From contig NZ_JAPLET010000014.1 in NCBI RefSeq assembly GCF_026391055.1, positions 124,001 to 188,000 of the forward strand: DNA of 64,000 nt, in the 5' to 3' direction. This document shows, in pieces, positions 36,098-47,338 of the stretch. The translations under genes and the position numbers were made by a program. Position 1 is the first letter of the stretch. Every line of letters begins with the position of its first letter. Below the pieces are notes generated by a model that was not told where the DNA came from, did no database searches, and saw nothing but the letters and a program-made list of their open reading frames with translations. Source of the DNA: Spirosoma sp. (GTDB lineage: Bacteria > Bacteroidota > Bacteroidia > Cytophagales > Spirosomataceae).

Positions 36098-37804
36098 ATG
36101 GATACTTGGAACTGGTCCCTACTCGACCGTTTTGCTGGCGTAAGCTTCGGATCGGTTAACCGCCCCCCCACCCCTCGGTCAACGCTGAAGTCTAAGGCAA
36201 ATGGGTATGCCCTAACGCAGGAACAGGAAGCGATTGTCGACTGTCAAACCGATATGAAGATAAACGCCGTGGCTGGATCGGGAAAGACAACCACATTGAT
36301 TGAGTATGCCAGGCGTCAAAAAACGGGTAGCCGCGGCCTTTATCTAGCCTTCAACCGAACCGTGCGCGAGCAGGCTCAGCAAGCTTTCGCGCGAAAAGGC
36401 GTACGGGGCGTTACCATCCACACGGCGCATTCCCTAGCCTATGGGCGAGTTATCAAACAAAACAGCGAATTGCTGGCCAGTGGCAGCTATTCGGCTTTTG
36501 ATCTGGCCAATCGAATGCAAAAGGAATCGCTCGTTGTCCGTTGCATGCCCTCAACCCGTCGCAAAGCACCCTGGACAGCTGTAGCCGCTCACAGCTTACG
36601 GCTGCTAGCTTGGTACTGTAATGAACCCGTTGCCCGGATCGAGGACCTTAACTACAATCACCTCCTCCGCTATGATCCCCTGATATCCCGCCGGTTCGCC
36701 GATTATTTTGGGGCGGTTATCCAAGCCGGTGCCATTTGGCTCTGGAATCAAATGGACGAGCGAAGCCTGAAAGTAACCCATGATTATTACTTGAAGAAAT
36801 ATCAGTTGTTAGCGCCTCAGTTGCGCTACGACTATATTCTTTTCGATGAAGGGCAGGATGCCTCTCCAACAATGCTGGATGTCTTCAGCCGGCAGCAGCA
36901 CGCGCGCCGGGTCATTGTAGGGGATAGCCATCAACAAATCTACGGGTTCCGCCACGCTGTCAACAGCCTGAATCAGGTAGATTTTGACGCCTATGGTTTA
37001 ACGCAGAGCTTCCGATTTCCTCCCGGTATTGCTTGCCAGGCCCGGCGCGCTTTATCCTTGAAACAGCATATTCATCCCTTCCTGGGTGAAACCTATACCC
37101 CTCAGGCCATTGAGGGCATGGGTGTCGACGATGCGACAATTTTAGCAGAACCCACCTGCCTACAGGCCTTGATCGGACGAACCAATCTGCAGCTGGTCAG
37201 CGCAGCTATTAATCTCTTATGCATTCAGGAAGTGATCGGAAGCGTTTATTTCGAAGGTAACTTCGATACATATACCTTTATGGATAACGGAGCGGGATTG
37301 TTGGATATGGTCTTATTACAGCAAAACCGGCAGCGTGAAATAAAAAATCCACTCCTACGCTCCATGGGTTCCCTGGAAGAGCTGGGTGATTACATCGATC
37401 AAACGGGTGATGGCCAGATGAAAACGGCCCTGGAACTCGTGCTCACGTATGGCGATGACTTACCCCATTTCATCGAACAGATCCGGACGGCTCACCTGGC
37501 CCAACGTTTTCGGCCGCACGCGGATTTGATCTTTTCAACGGTGCACCGCAGCAAAGGCCTGGAATATGATCAGGTCACTTTATGCGACGATTTCATTGAT
37601 CAGCGTAAATTAGCTGATTATATCGACCTATTGAATCAGCAGCAAAAGGCTGAAGCGGGCGGACAGCCCAATCGTCAGCCGGTAAATCCGGGGAGTATCC
37701 TTGAAGAAATCAATATGCTCTACGTTGGACTAACGCGAACAAAGCAAGGGCTCTCCCTACCCGACAGTCAGTACTATCTCCAGCGAGAAACGCTTAGCGT
37801 GTAA
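36098..37804 (+). CDS. UvrD/PcrA-type superfamily 1 helicase
   Basis: 568 residues with the SF1A motifs in order: Q-motif (YALTQEQEAIVDC), Walker A AVAGSGKTTT (57-66), motif Ia, Walker B FDEGQDAS (about residue 249), motif III GDSHQQIYGFR, motif IV SFRFP, motif V STVHRSKGLEYDQV and VI LYVGLTRTKQ. At 568 residues it is shorter than UvrD, lacking some of the 1B/2B insertions, and nearer to Fbh1-like enzymes. It unwinds DNA with 3'-5' polarity and may help the plasmid's replication or repair. Confidence 0.93.
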   Translation: MDTWNWSLLDRFAGVSFGSVNRPPTPRSTLKSKANGYALTQEQEAIVDCQTDMKINAVAGSGKTTTLIEYARRQKTGSRGLYLAFNRTVREQAQQAFARKGVRGVTIHTAHSLAYGRVIKQNSELLASGSYSAFDLANRMQKESLVVRCMPSTRRKAPWTAVAAHSLRLLAWYCNEPVARIEDLNYNHLLRYDPLISRRFADYFGAVIQAGAIWLWNQMDERSLKVTHDYYLKKYQLLAPQLRYDYILFDEGQDASPTMLDVFSRQQHARRVIVGDSHQQIYGFRHAVNSLNQVDFDAYGLTQSFRFPPGIACQARRALSLKQHIHPFLGETYTPQAIEGMGVDDATILAEPTCLQALIGRTNLQLVSAAINLLCIQEVIGSVYFEGNFDTYTFMDNGAGLLDMVLLQQNRQREIKNPLLRSMGSLEELGDYIDQTGDGQMKTALELVLTYGDDLPHFIEQIRTAHLAQRFRPHADLIFSTVHRSKGLEYDQVTLCDDFIDQRKLADYIDLLNQQQKAEAGGQPNRQPVNPGSILEEINMLYVGLTRTKQGLSLPDSQYYLQRETLSV

Positions 37805-37850
37805 GTGAATTGGACATTCAACTTTAATCTGCAGTAAACCGTAAGAATCA

Positions 37851-38204
37851 ATGCATACCTTTTACCTTCAAACCTGTGATGGCGACCTAATCGCTGAAGT
37901 AAGTATACATGAGAATTCCCTGACCTTAGCTGTTCAGCAGGCCATTGATAACAACATCGATCTATCAGATGCTGACTTTCAGGGACACAACCTGGATAGC
38001 CTGCTGGCTGCCGGCGCTAAGTTAAATCGGGCAAACTTTTCCCAAAGCTCACTGGTAGGTGCAGATTTTAGTGGAGCTCAGTTAAAAGATACTTCTTTTG
38101 CGTATGCTGACCTGACGGGAGCCATCTTTTCTAACTCTTCGCTTAATCTATTGACCGATTTCACCGGCTCCATCATGATGAATACCATTTACGAAGCCGG
38201 TTAG
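37851..38204 (+). CDS. Pentapeptide-repeat protein
   Basis: 117 residues. From residue 37 the A(D/N)LXX repeat is seen (LSDADFQGHNLDS, AKLNRANFSQSSLVGADFSGAQLKDTSFAYADLTGA), predicting a short right-handed quadrilateral beta helix. Only about ten repeats, so it is too short to mimic DNA as gyrase-protection proteins do. It starts 46 bp after the helicase gene. Confidence 0.9.
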   Translation: MHTFYLQTCDGDLIAEVSIHENSLTLAVQQAIDNNIDLSDADFQGHNLDSLLAAGAKLNRANFSQSSLVGADFSGAQLKDTSFAYADLTGAIFSNSSLNLLTDFTGSIMMNTIYEAG

Positions 38205-38453
38205 CCTTAAACGAAAGAACCCTAACGTTTACGTATATGTGGGTAAATCTAAAAAAAGGGAGCAAATTCGTCACTTCAACTACACATTGAATTAGTAAAT
38301 ACAGTTGATGGGTATAGTATGGGAAGTATGGGCATTACCGAACAAACTTTTATTCTGCTGGAGCGCTTTAACACGGTACTATGACAAGTGTAGCGGGCCG
38401 ATTTGGCCAATTTTTTACTTACATTTTTAGCTGATTAAGGCTTATTTTGCAGC
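38205..38453. other. Intergenic region
   Basis: About 250 bp, no gene or repeat recognised. Confidence 0.4.
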
Positions 38454-38645
38454 ATGGAAGCCATGCCCGATCAATTGCCCACTCAGCCCGATCAATCGGT
38501 GATTCAAAAACAGCGCGTGGAGGACGCCACAGATTTTCTAAGTATCTGTGATCGCCTGTCTACGGGTTATGACAGTGGGTACTACTGGGAAGACATCCAA
38601 CGAGCCTTACGGATTGCAGCTGGCTTAGAGAAGTGGCCTGGCTAA
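38454..38645 (+). CDS. Small hypothetical protein
   Basis: 63 residues, acidic, with a C-terminal helix containing GYYWEDIQRALRIAAGLEKWPG; Met4 is another possible start. The well-formed C-terminus and gene-like composition support it. No family recognised. Confidence 0.5.
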   Translation: MEAMPDQLPTQPDQSVIQKQRVEDATDFLSICDRLSTGYDSGYYWEDIQRALRIAAGLEKWPG

Positions 38646-38919
38646 CTGATATAAACCAACTCTTTTATTCCTGAAATAACTAAAATTAACCATTATTGGG
38701 GGGTACCTACATTCGTACGGAATGTTTCATTAGAAGCGAGTAAATTACTAAAAATATATACTTTGTACCATTAATTTAAGACGTCAAATAGTGCACTTTT
38801 ACTGCCAGAAATAGACATTATCAGAGATGATTTGTGTAAATAATTCTCAAGTTTACAAAAGGCATTAAGGATGTAGTACTGACTGTGCATGACGTACTCT
38901 TCCACAGAACTTCCCTACT

Positions 38920-40971
38920 TCAAACGGATATCCCTAGCCGTTCAAAAAGAATTCGATTTCTATTTCTTGCATCTTTAACTAGCTTTTGATAAGAAATCAC
39001 CTCTATATAGGCATTAAATTGTTTGTGATAATAAAAATAACCCATCCCATCTGGCGTGATTATATAGTCTCTGGTAGTTAGAATATTAATAAGTTTAGGA
39101 TTGAAATCACAAATAACATAGGCATAAAAGGGTATTTTATCCTTATCAGAAACCTGAATAAATTTACCTCTTCTATCTAACGCCGAACCACTTCTTAACT
39201 TACCAATATAATCTATCACCTGATCAACAGGATTCTTTTTCTCATCCCTGTCCGAATAATCATTCCGCTCAGGTTTCTTGAACTCCACTATAATAAACGA
39301 GTTAAAAGGGGCCTCTTCATTGACAAAGGCAAAGCTGCTATTAAAAATAAATAAGTCCGGTCGATCAGTCGTTTTAATATTTTCTAGAACAGGCATGTCA
39401 GCCATTGGTTTGTCGGATGCCAAGTAATAGTGATAGGCAAGCCGTTCATCGATAAGCCATAAGTTTTGTTGTTCATATTTTACATCATCAGACTCTTTCT
39501 TTATAGGAAAAAAAATTTCATGAATTGTTTTTTCGCTCTGAAATTTATCTCCTTCCTCACCTAAATATTTATTTAATAAATCAATAATTGCTCGTCTATG
39601 TATGACATACTTAACTAGATTCGATTTGCCAATATCATTGGATTGTTCCAGATACTGATCGTATGCTTTTTGATACTCTTCAACGTTTTTGTAGTCATGG
39701 CCATTTAGCACTTCATTGCCGAGAATCTTCGTATCGAGTTCCAGTTTCTGTTGTATCTTAAATAGTTCGACATCAAGTTTTTCTCCCGTCAGAGTAGCTG
39801 GTAATTTTTTCACTTCATCCTCTTTATACTTTAACACGTATTTGAATTGAGGAGCATATTGTTCGACATGTCTTTTAACAGACGCCATCTTTTGCTCTCT
39901 AAGCGCTTCTAACGGAGTTTTTAGTTCTTCTTCCAGTTCGTGTTCTATTTGTTTTTTTATATCTTCAAACGTGACAATATAATCATAGGGAGCATCTTCC
40001 TCATTGTCTGGGAAATTAAACCGAGTCCGCTCATTCCCGACGTTATTGTCCAAATATGTGGAGGTAATGTAAACTTTGAGGTTCTTTTGATCACTTTCAA
40101 CTAAGTAGACGTTACTTTTCAAATCAGGAATATATTTGCTGATGGGTTCATTGACAACATCCCTAGAGTTTCCACAATAATGTACCCGGTGACCACCTTC
40201 GGTTTTGTCCACTAATAGTAGATTAAGAGTAAACTCAGTATTTTTAATTTTAAAGGTTCGCTTTATTAAGTTAGGTAATAAATCTAAACCAAATTTTTCC
40301 TGTAACGTAACCTGATTTCCATTTGTATCAACGATCGTAATGATCGGGCATTTACCTTCAATAAAATAGATAAAGAAATGCTCTATTATAAGTTCAGCTA
40401 TTTCATCAATTGATTTCGGGCAATTGTTCTTATATTCATCATAAAATGAATTAAGTATAACTTTAGTACCTGACTCTTTTCTAATCTCTGATTTTACGAT
40501 GGGCTCCTCATCAAAGCCTTTACCATACGCTTTTAATGAAAAATTTCTAATTTCAGTTTCTCCTGAATTATTCCGATAGGTGCTACTATATTCTATTTTT
40601 TTAAATGCTTTTAAACAGACAAATCGTCCAATACCTTTTGATCCTTTATCTTCTTTATAATCTGATTCTGCCGTAAGGAATGATTTATAATTTCGTTCAT
40701 TAAAGCCAATGCCATTATCCGTAATAATAAACGATTTAATAAAATACTGATTTACATCGCCGAGAGAAACTAAGGCTTCGTCATGACCTTCCCGATCTAG
40801 TGTTATATTTATTTTTCCTTTCTTCGTTGAGCCTAGCTCTTCAATAGCATGTATTGAGTTGCTGACAACTTCAAATAATGGCCACAAAGCTTTTTTTAGG
40901 GGTAGATTCAGATTGCGTACTCTCCCAGCAATGTTAGTTATAAATTCGTTATTTGAAATGACAGCTTCCAT
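38920..40971 (-). CDS. GHKL ATPase fused to PD-(D/E)XK-like nuclease
   Basis: 683 residues from the ATG at 40971; a longer frame (ATG at 41052) adds 27. The N-terminus is a GHKL ATPase of Hsp90/MutL/MORC type: FEVVSNSIHAIEE (N box), ITDNGIGFN (G1) and GSKGIGRFVCLKAF (G2). The middle is helical. The C-terminus has RPDLFIFNSSFAFV... FIIVEFKKPERNDY, the D...ExK core of a PD-(D/E)XK nuclease, then DQVIDYIGKL. ATP-gated cleavage is thus likely, as in bacterial MORC-like defence genes. GC is lower than in flanking genes, suggesting transfer. It lies beside a tyrosine recombinase. Confidence 0.85.
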   Translation of the reverse strand: MEAVISNNEFITNIAGRVRNLNLPLKKALWPLFEVVSNSIHAIEELGSTKKGKINITLDREGHDEALVSLGDVNQYFIKSFIITDNGIGFNERNYKSFLTAESDYKEDKGSKGIGRFVCLKAFKKIEYSSTYRNNSGETEIRNFSLKAYGKGFDEEPIVKSEIRKESGTKVILNSFYDEYKNNCPKSIDEIAELIIEHFFIYFIEGKCPIITIVDTNGNQVTLQEKFGLDLLPNLIKRTFKIKNTEFTLNLLLVDKTEGGHRVHYCGNSRDVVNEPISKYIPDLKSNVYLVESDQKNLKVYITSTYLDNNVGNERTRFNFPDNEEDAPYDYIVTFEDIKKQIEHELEEELKTPLEALREQKMASVKRHVEQYAPQFKYVLKYKEDEVKKLPATLTGEKLDVELFKIQQKLELDTKILGNEVLNGHDYKNVEEYQKAYDQYLEQSNDIGKSNLVKYVIHRRAIIDLLNKYLGEEGDKFQSEKTIHEIFFPIKKESDDVKYEQQNLWLIDERLAYHYYLASDKPMADMPVLENIKTTDRPDLFIFNSSFAFVNEEAPFNSFIIVEFKKPERNDYSDRDEKKNPVDQVIDYIGKLRSGSALDRRGKFIQVSDKDKIPFYAYVICDFNPKLINILTTRDYIITPDGMGYFYYHKQFNAYIEVISYQKLVKDARNRNRILFERLGISV

Positions 40972-41083
40972 TAGAAAAAAAGGTGCAGAGTGGAAAATTA
41001 TACTAGTTGGCAATTTAGACGATTGATTTACGGATGACAAGCCGTTTAACATTTAGCATTGGTAATGGCTTTCGGAATTTGCT

Positions 41084-42073
41084 TTACCAGCCTAACTTCT
41101 TAGCTGCGTTATGCTGCTTGATCGAATCTAGCCTAGTATATCGTCGGATCATGGCGCTGGTTTTGTGCTTGGTCTGCTGCATGATTTCTGAATCATCAGC
41201 CCCGTTGAGCTTGGCCGTTGTCACAAATGAGGCCCGCATCGAATGCGCTGAGAATCGGTCACCCACATGCTTTTTAACAATGGCTCCAATCGACTGATCT
41301 GTTAATCGCTCCTCGGTTAGTTCGTTGCCCTTTCGTATTCTTACCAACAAGGGGCCATTGGTTCGTTCCAGCAGAGCTACCCATTTCTGTAATGTACGCA
41401 CGGGACAAATCTGAGCATCGGGACTATAAAAAAGGGCCTTTTCTTCTCGCTGTCCTATCTGATTGGTTTTACTTCCGTAGTATGTAATCACCACACCGTC
41501 CTCACCAAAATGAAGTTGCTCGACATTGAGCGCCACCAGCTCCGACCGGCGAAAGGCCCCCGTAAAACCCAGCAGCAAAACGACTTTATCACGCAGTGGT
41601 CCAAACCGGGGTACCCCCTTACTATCGGTGACAAGTTTACGCAGAATACCTTTCAACTGATTAGCGCCAAACGCAGGTGCCTGCTCAGCATGGGTACCAT
41701 GTTCCCGCTGGATACCTTTCAGTGTCGCCTTTAACCAGCGATCATCGACCGGGCTGGGTAGGTCAAGCAATTCATGCCATTTGCGCACGGCCGAAAGTCG
41801 ACGCGCGATAGTTGCCCACTTGCGCTTCGGACCCAGGGCTGATACATACTCTCCCAACACAGCCGACGTAGCGGGCAAAGCGTCCACCCCCTGCTGCTGG
41901 CACCAGGTAGTATAATGATTTAGGTCAGCTCGGTACGCTCGCTCGGTATTAGCCGCTCCCTGTAACCCTTTCAGCAAATACTTCTGCTGGTCCCCACTCA
42001 ACTGAGGCAAAGGGACCAACGAAAATGGATCGTTTTGCGTAATAGGCAAAAAGGACACAGTTTGCTTATCCAT
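41084..42073 (-). CDS. Tyrosine recombinase
   Basis: 329 residues. SAM-like N-terminal core-binding domain (about 27-115), then the catalytic domain with Arg175 (TGAFRRSEL), His277 and Arg280 (HSMRAS), His303 (QTKHKTS) and the nucleophile Tyr312 (RRYTR): a complete set. It may resolve plasmid multimers or move the adjacent ATPase-nuclease gene. The start codon abuts half of a 10-bp inverted repeat. Confidence 0.93.
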   Translation of the reverse strand: MDKQTVSFLPITQNDPFSLVPLPQLSGDQQKYLLKGLQGAANTERAYRADLNHYTTWCQQQGVDALPATSAVLGEYVSALGPKRKWATIARRLSAVRKWHELLDLPSPVDDRWLKATLKGIQREHGTHAEQAPAFGANQLKGILRKLVTDSKGVPRFGPLRDKVVLLLGFTGAFRRSELVALNVEQLHFGEDGVVITYYGSKTNQIGQREEKALFYSPDAQICPVRTLQKWVALLERTNGPLLVRIRKGNELTEERLTDQSIGAIVKKHVGDRFSAHSMRASFVTTAKLNGADDSEIMQQTKHKTSAMIRRYTRLDSIKQHNAAKKLGW

Positions 42074-42075
42074 AT

Positions 42076-42315
42076 ATTACAGTCAATGTTAACAAACCTA
42101 CGAATTACGCATAAGATACACAAACATTAAAGCAGCTAAACATTCATTTTGTACTTTACTATCGATAACATTTACTTATCAATACTAAAATGAATTTAAG
42201 TTTATTTTACAAATGACTGTAATTGAATAAATAACAAGTATAATAATATTATATGTTATCAGTTTTTAATACTTTTCTATAAATTTATTTTAATGTAATT
42301 AATCGCTGATTACAT
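42076..42315. promoter_or_regulatory. Inverted repeats beside the recombinase gene
   Basis: ATTACAGTCA (42076-42085) is inverted at 42214-42223. A second palindrome, ATGTAAT-N9-ATTACAT, lies at 42293-42315. The surrounding 290 bp is AT-rich and non-coding. These may be recombination sites of the Tyr recombinase or operators. Confidence 0.4.
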
Positions 42316-42366
42316 AAAGGGCTTAAAAACTTTTTATGCACTTTTGCATTAACATAACTATGCACA

Positions 42367-42609
42367 ATGGAAAATGTAGCCATGAACGAATTTCGTCGGC
42401 AGGTTGGTGAATACATTAACCAGACCTATTATGCAAATAAGTCTTTCGTGCTGACAAAAGGACAAAAGAGGGTAGCCGCTTTAGTACCGATAGCTATACT
42501 TGACCGACTATCTGAACTAGAATCCTTTTACAGTCAAACGTTGGCAGATCGTCAGCAAGCAGATGCATCTGTTGACAAAATCAGCGAAACAGATAAAGAA
42601 ACCGTTTAA
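42367..42609 (+). CDS. Phd/YefM-type antitoxin
   Basis: 80 residues. MNEFRRQVGEYINQTYYANKSFVLTKGQKRVAALVPIAILDRL follows the Phd/YefM fold (strand, helix, LTKGQKRVAALVP), with an acidic disordered tail expected to hold a toxin. No toxin gene lies next to it. Perfect 12-bp inverted repeats flank it (TATGCACAATGG at 42359-42370, which includes the start codon, and its complement at 42620-42631). Possible roles are orphan antitoxin or plasmid stabiliser. Confidence 0.7.
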   Translation: MENVAMNEFRRQVGEYINQTYYANKSFVLTKGQKRVAALVPIAILDRLSELESFYSQTLADRQQADASVDKISETDKETV

Positions 42610-42818
42610 CGATAGTCACCCATTGTGCATACCAGATAAGGATATCTATGATTTTGTACAATGATAGCGGGTTTAGTACGAAAGGGAACGAACTACTTTT
42701 TTAGACGTTGACTTAAATAGAATCCGGACGAAACGGACCACCTCCAATACTTACTTGTCGTTCAGTATTTAATCATTAAGAAACTATTTCGGCGCATCCA
42801 TTGTAATAGACCTATCAA

Positions 42819-42868
42819 AGGTGATGGAGTTCGCCTGGAACCGCCCTCAAAAAGCTGATAACTCCTGT
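42819..42868 (+). promoter_or_regulatory. Fluoride riboswitch (crcB motif)
   Basis: AGGTGATGGAGTTCGCC, then GGAACCGCC, a short loop, and GCTGATAACTCCTG fit the fluoride aptamer: GGTG pairs with CGCC, GAGTT pairs with AACTC, and the GATG, AACCGC and GCTGAT joints are conserved. A hairpin with TCCTGT/ACAGGA arms (42863-42889) overlaps the 3' strand of the aptamer and may be the expression platform. It precedes the CLC-F-like gene by about 245 bp and all genes downstream to 46657 fit fluoride defence. Confidence 0.92.
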
Positions 42869-43111
42869 ATTCGTTTCCCCGAAACAGGACGTTTGTATGC
42901 TCAGCTTTTTCATCACCCCAATCTATTCATTTTCTATGCCGGCTGATGTGTCTGCCTGTGGCTGGCCCTCATCGTCACGGCTGTTCAGTTTTCCGCGCGG
43001 TTCCCCGCTTCGGACAGGCCTTCTTGTATCCCCCTAATTCTATCTCACCCCATTCTGACGGCTTGAGTCGCTTGGCTATTGCCTGGTTCGACAAAAACTC
43101 ATGAATCAATA

Positions 43112-44470
43112 ATGAAAACAACCCTTCACTACGTTCAGGATCACCTCAGCCTCCTGCGATTTTTAGGAAAATGGTTTCTGCTGATTTTGCCGGTGGCCCT
43201 GCTTAGCGGTACGACCAGCGCTTTCTTTTTGTGGGCGCTCGACGAAGTTACCCAGCTTCGCTGGCAACATGGTTGGCTACTCTACGGGCTGCCATTGATT
43301 GGCGTTCTGATTCTATGGCTCTATCAGAAGGGCGGTAAAAATGCGGAACGGGGGAACAACCTACTCATCGATGAAATTCATCAACCGGGCGGGGGCGTAC
43401 CCGGGCGTATGGCTCCCCTGGTGCTGCTAACGTCGCTGTTGACCCACCTTTTTGGCGGCTCAGCCGGTCGGGAAGGCACCGCCGTTCAGATGGGGGGTAG
43501 TATCGCTGGGGTGCTGGGCCGACAGCTCAGGCTCTCGGAAGCCGATTTGCGCATCCTACTGATGAGTGGGATTGCCGCTGGTTTTGGCGCCATATTCGGC
43601 ACTCCCCTGGCTGGGGCTGTCTTTGCCCTGGAGGTGCTGACCATTGGCAAGCTGCGGTATCAGGCCCTGATTCCCTGTCTGATGGCCAGTATTCTTGGCG
43701 ACATTACCTGCGCGGCCTGGGGCATTCACCACATCCATTATCAGGTTGCCTTTTCGCATACGGCCATCCCGACCTTTTCGGTGCCGAATGGCTGGCTACT
43801 AACTAAAGTGGCCCTGGCTGGCGCTTTATTTGGCCTGGCAGCGCTGGTCTTCTCGGAACTGACGCACGGACTGCAACGTCTCTATAAGACGTATTTGCCG
43901 TCAACGTATCTCAGACCTATTATTGGGGGTGTCTTATTAATTGGTTTAGTGTGGCTGGTAGGCACCCGCGACTATCTAGGATTGGGGGTGGTTAGTCAGC
44001 AGCCTAACGGCATTTCCATTCTCAATGCGTTTCATTCAGGTGGGATAACTCCCTGGAGTTGGTTCTGGAAACTGTTGTTTACGGCCATCACCCTCAGCAG
44101 CGGCTTTAAAGGGGGCGAGGTAACCCCGCTCTTTTTCATCGGCGCCTGCCTAGGCAATCTGCTGGCTGGTTGGTTTAATGCGCCCGTCGATTTATTCGCA
44201 GCCCTGGGCTTCATCGCCATCTTCGCTGGGGCTTCTAATACTCCGCTTGCCTCGACGCTGATGGGCCTGGAGCTGTTTGGCTCCGACAATTTGATCTTTT
44301 TTGCGATTGCCTGCTTTGTGGCCTACTTCTTCAGTGGCCATACCAGCATCTATTCCGCCCAACGGCTGGGCGTGACTAAATCAACGGGCCGAGATATTGT
44401 CCACCAGGCTCCCTTGAGCCGCATTCAAACGTTACGCCGGAGGGCCTTTACCGGAAATCGGATCGACTAA
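43112..44470 (+). CDS. CLC-F-type fluoride/proton antiporter
   Basis: 452 residues, about 12 membrane helices; the ATG at 43112 is chosen over an upstream TTG. The ClC signature [15 protein letters not shown] (gating Glu in GREG) is intact, but the first filter GSGIP is replaced by [14 protein letters not shown], as in the fluoride-exporting CLC-F clade. [15 protein letters not shown] and [18 protein letters not shown] complete the fold. Under the fluoride riboswitch, it should export fluoride. First gene of the operon. Confidence 0.85.
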   Translation: MKTTLHYVQDHLSLLRFLGKWFLLILPVALLSGTTSAFFLWALDEVTQLRWQHGWLLYGLPLIGVLILWLYQKGGKNAERGNNLLIDEIHQPGGGVPGRMAPLVLLTSLLTHLFGGSAGREGTAVQMGGSIAGVLGRQLRLSEADLRILLMSGIAAGFGAIFGTPLAGAVFALEVLTIGKLRYQALIPCLMASILGDITCAAWGIHHIHYQVAFSHTAIPTFSVPNGWLLTKVALAGALFGLAALVFSELTHGLQRLYKTYLPSTYLRPIIGGVLLIGLVWLVGTRDYLGLGVVSQQPNGISILNAFHSGGITPWSWFWKLLFTAITLSSGFKGGEVTPLFFIGACLGNLLAGWFNAPVDLFAALGFIAIFAGASNTPLASTLMGLELFGSDNLIFFAIACFVAYFFSGHTSIYSAQRLGVTKSTGRDIVHQAPLSRIQTLRRRAFTGNRID

Positions 44471-44482
44471 TCAACCAAAGCA

Positions 44483-44878
44483 ATGCCAACCTTACATAAA
44501 TCGGAACTGGGAAAATTACGGATTTACCTGACACCCACCGACAAGTTACCCGCACCGGGTTTGCTGGGACGACTGCTGGGCAAGCCGCTCGCCCGGGAGC
44601 TGATTCACCGGGCTAAAGCGGCCGGAATTCTCCATGCGACGATTCATCATTCGCAGTATGGCTATACCAACCGGGGCGCTTTACAGGACGATCATCCCGA
44701 ACAGGGTAACCCCCGCTTGAATATTTACGTGGAGCTGATTGACCACAAGGACGCCCTGGAAGCTTTCTGCCAGCAACAGTATGCGCTGTTGCAACACAAA
44801 ACGATGGTGTATAAAGCTGCTGAACACTGGTCTTTTCGCGACACACCTACTCCCTCATTAATCACTGACTACTCTTAA
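44483..44878 (+). CDS. DUF190 protein
   Basis: 131 residues with the DUF190 pattern (GKLRIYLTPTDKLP... LARELIHRAKAAGILHATIHHSQYGY), a ferredoxin-like domain related to PII proteins. DUF190 genes commonly lie by CrcB-type fluoride channels. It begins 12 bp after the transporter gene, so it is likely a regulatory partner of it. Confidence 0.85.
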   Translation: MPTLHKSELGKLRIYLTPTDKLPAPGLLGRLLGKPLARELIHRAKAAGILHATIHHSQYGYTNRGALQDDHPEQGNPRLNIYVELIDHKDALEAFCQQQYALLQHKTMVYKAAEHWSFRDTPTPSLITDYS

Positions 44879-44889
44879 TTCATACGACA

Positions 44890-45333
44890 ATGGCTTTTCA
44901 AAACATACTCATGGCGGTTGATGCCAGTCCGTACTCCCTAAAATCGACGCAGGCTGGCTTTGATTTGGCCCGTTCCTGCGGGGCCGACGTAACGTTGATC
45001 TACGTTATTGACCCCGTACTGGAAATGGGTAACATCGACGGTGGTGAGTTTCCCGACCAGGCTCGTCAGCGCGAACGGGCGGCCGGGCAAACGCTCCTGG
45101 ATAACTTGAAACAAAGCGCGGGTTCGGGCCTGACCGTTCAGACGCTGATGCCCGAGGGCAAACCCGAGGAAACGATCCTGGCTGCGGTTGAGGATGCAGG
45201 TGCCGATTTGCTGGTGATCGGCACTCATGACCGGAGTGGACTACTTCACCTGTTGCAGGGTAGTATGACCGATTACGTCCTGCGGCACAGTAAGGTCCCG
45301 GTGCTGGTCGTACCGACCCATCTGCAGGACTAA
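44890..45333 (+). CDS. Universal stress protein (UspA family)
   Basis: 147 residues. MAFQNILMAVDASPYSLKSTQAGFDLA opens the Usp fold, and LLVIGTHDRSGLLHLLQGSMTDYVLRHSKVPVLVV carries the G-2x-G-9x-G(S/T) ATP-binding run (here GTHDRSGLLHLLQGS). It starts 11 bp after the DUF190 gene. Usp genes are typical passengers of fluoride operons. Confidence 0.93.
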   Translation: MAFQNILMAVDASPYSLKSTQAGFDLARSCGADVTLIYVIDPVLEMGNIDGGEFPDQARQRERAAGQTLLDNLKQSAGSGLTVQTLMPEGKPEETILAAVEDAGADLLVIGTHDRSGLLHLLQGSMTDYVLRHSKVPVLVVPTHLQD

Positions 45334-45349
45334 GCGTTTTAATCTCTAG

Positions 45350-46657
<1,308 letters not shown>

Positions 46658-46737
46658 TTGAATTCAAAACTCGTTAACAAGATGACAACGACTCACTTAT
46701 TCCCAAACCACCAGCGTCGCCTGGGACCGTATTGCAC

Positions 46738-47091
46738 GTGATTGAACTACGGCTGAATGAGCTGCAGGCTGATTTAACGAATGGAGCTAACGGGCTAACG
46801 TATCAGTTGGAACCAGCCCTTTCGGCCGATCAGCAAAAGTTGCTTAACCAGCAGATTCAGGCCATTCGAGACCTGATTGGTCAGCTTGTGCACAAATATG
46901 GCCTTTCGGCTCGTCGGCTTGCCTGGTCTCAACGACTCAATGCGTTAAGCTCGTCGCTTTGGGTCGATCTACAGGACAGCCGTTCGGATCAGATGCCAGG
47001 GTACGGCGCGTTTACAACCGATGAGCACCCAGCAGACAATGATCAGGATATAGGCCAGTTGATCGTGCTCATTCGAACGATTCAGACCTGA
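46738..47091 (+). CDS. Hypothetical helical protein
   Basis: 117 residues from a GTG at 46738 (a TTG at 46732 is also possible). Mainly helical (LNQQIQAIRDLIGQLVHKYGL), acidic at its end. It lies 80 bp after enolase on the same strand, possibly the last gene of the fluoride operon. No family recognised. Confidence 0.55.
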   Translation: MIELRLNELQADLTNGANGLTYQLEPALSADQQKLLNQQIQAIRDLIGQLVHKYGLSARRLAWSQRLNALSSSLWVDLQDSRSDQMPGYGAFTTDEHPADNDQDIGQLIVLIRTIQT

Positions 47092-47338
47092 TGAATCCTT
47101 GGTCAGACCTTGGCAGCAGGCGAAGAGATCGCCCTGCTTTTACCGTTACCTCCTGCACTGAAACGGGCGTAGGAGGTAACAACTTTAACCGCAAATCCTT
47201 ACCGATCAACTGCTTATATTTTAATAGTTATTCCAATTCTACTGAACGGCAAAAAGGCTAAAAAGCTTCGCAAAAAAATGCGATTACTCGGTTTTGTGCG
47301 AAACTTTCGAATTCGTCAGTTATGCACTACCTATTACG

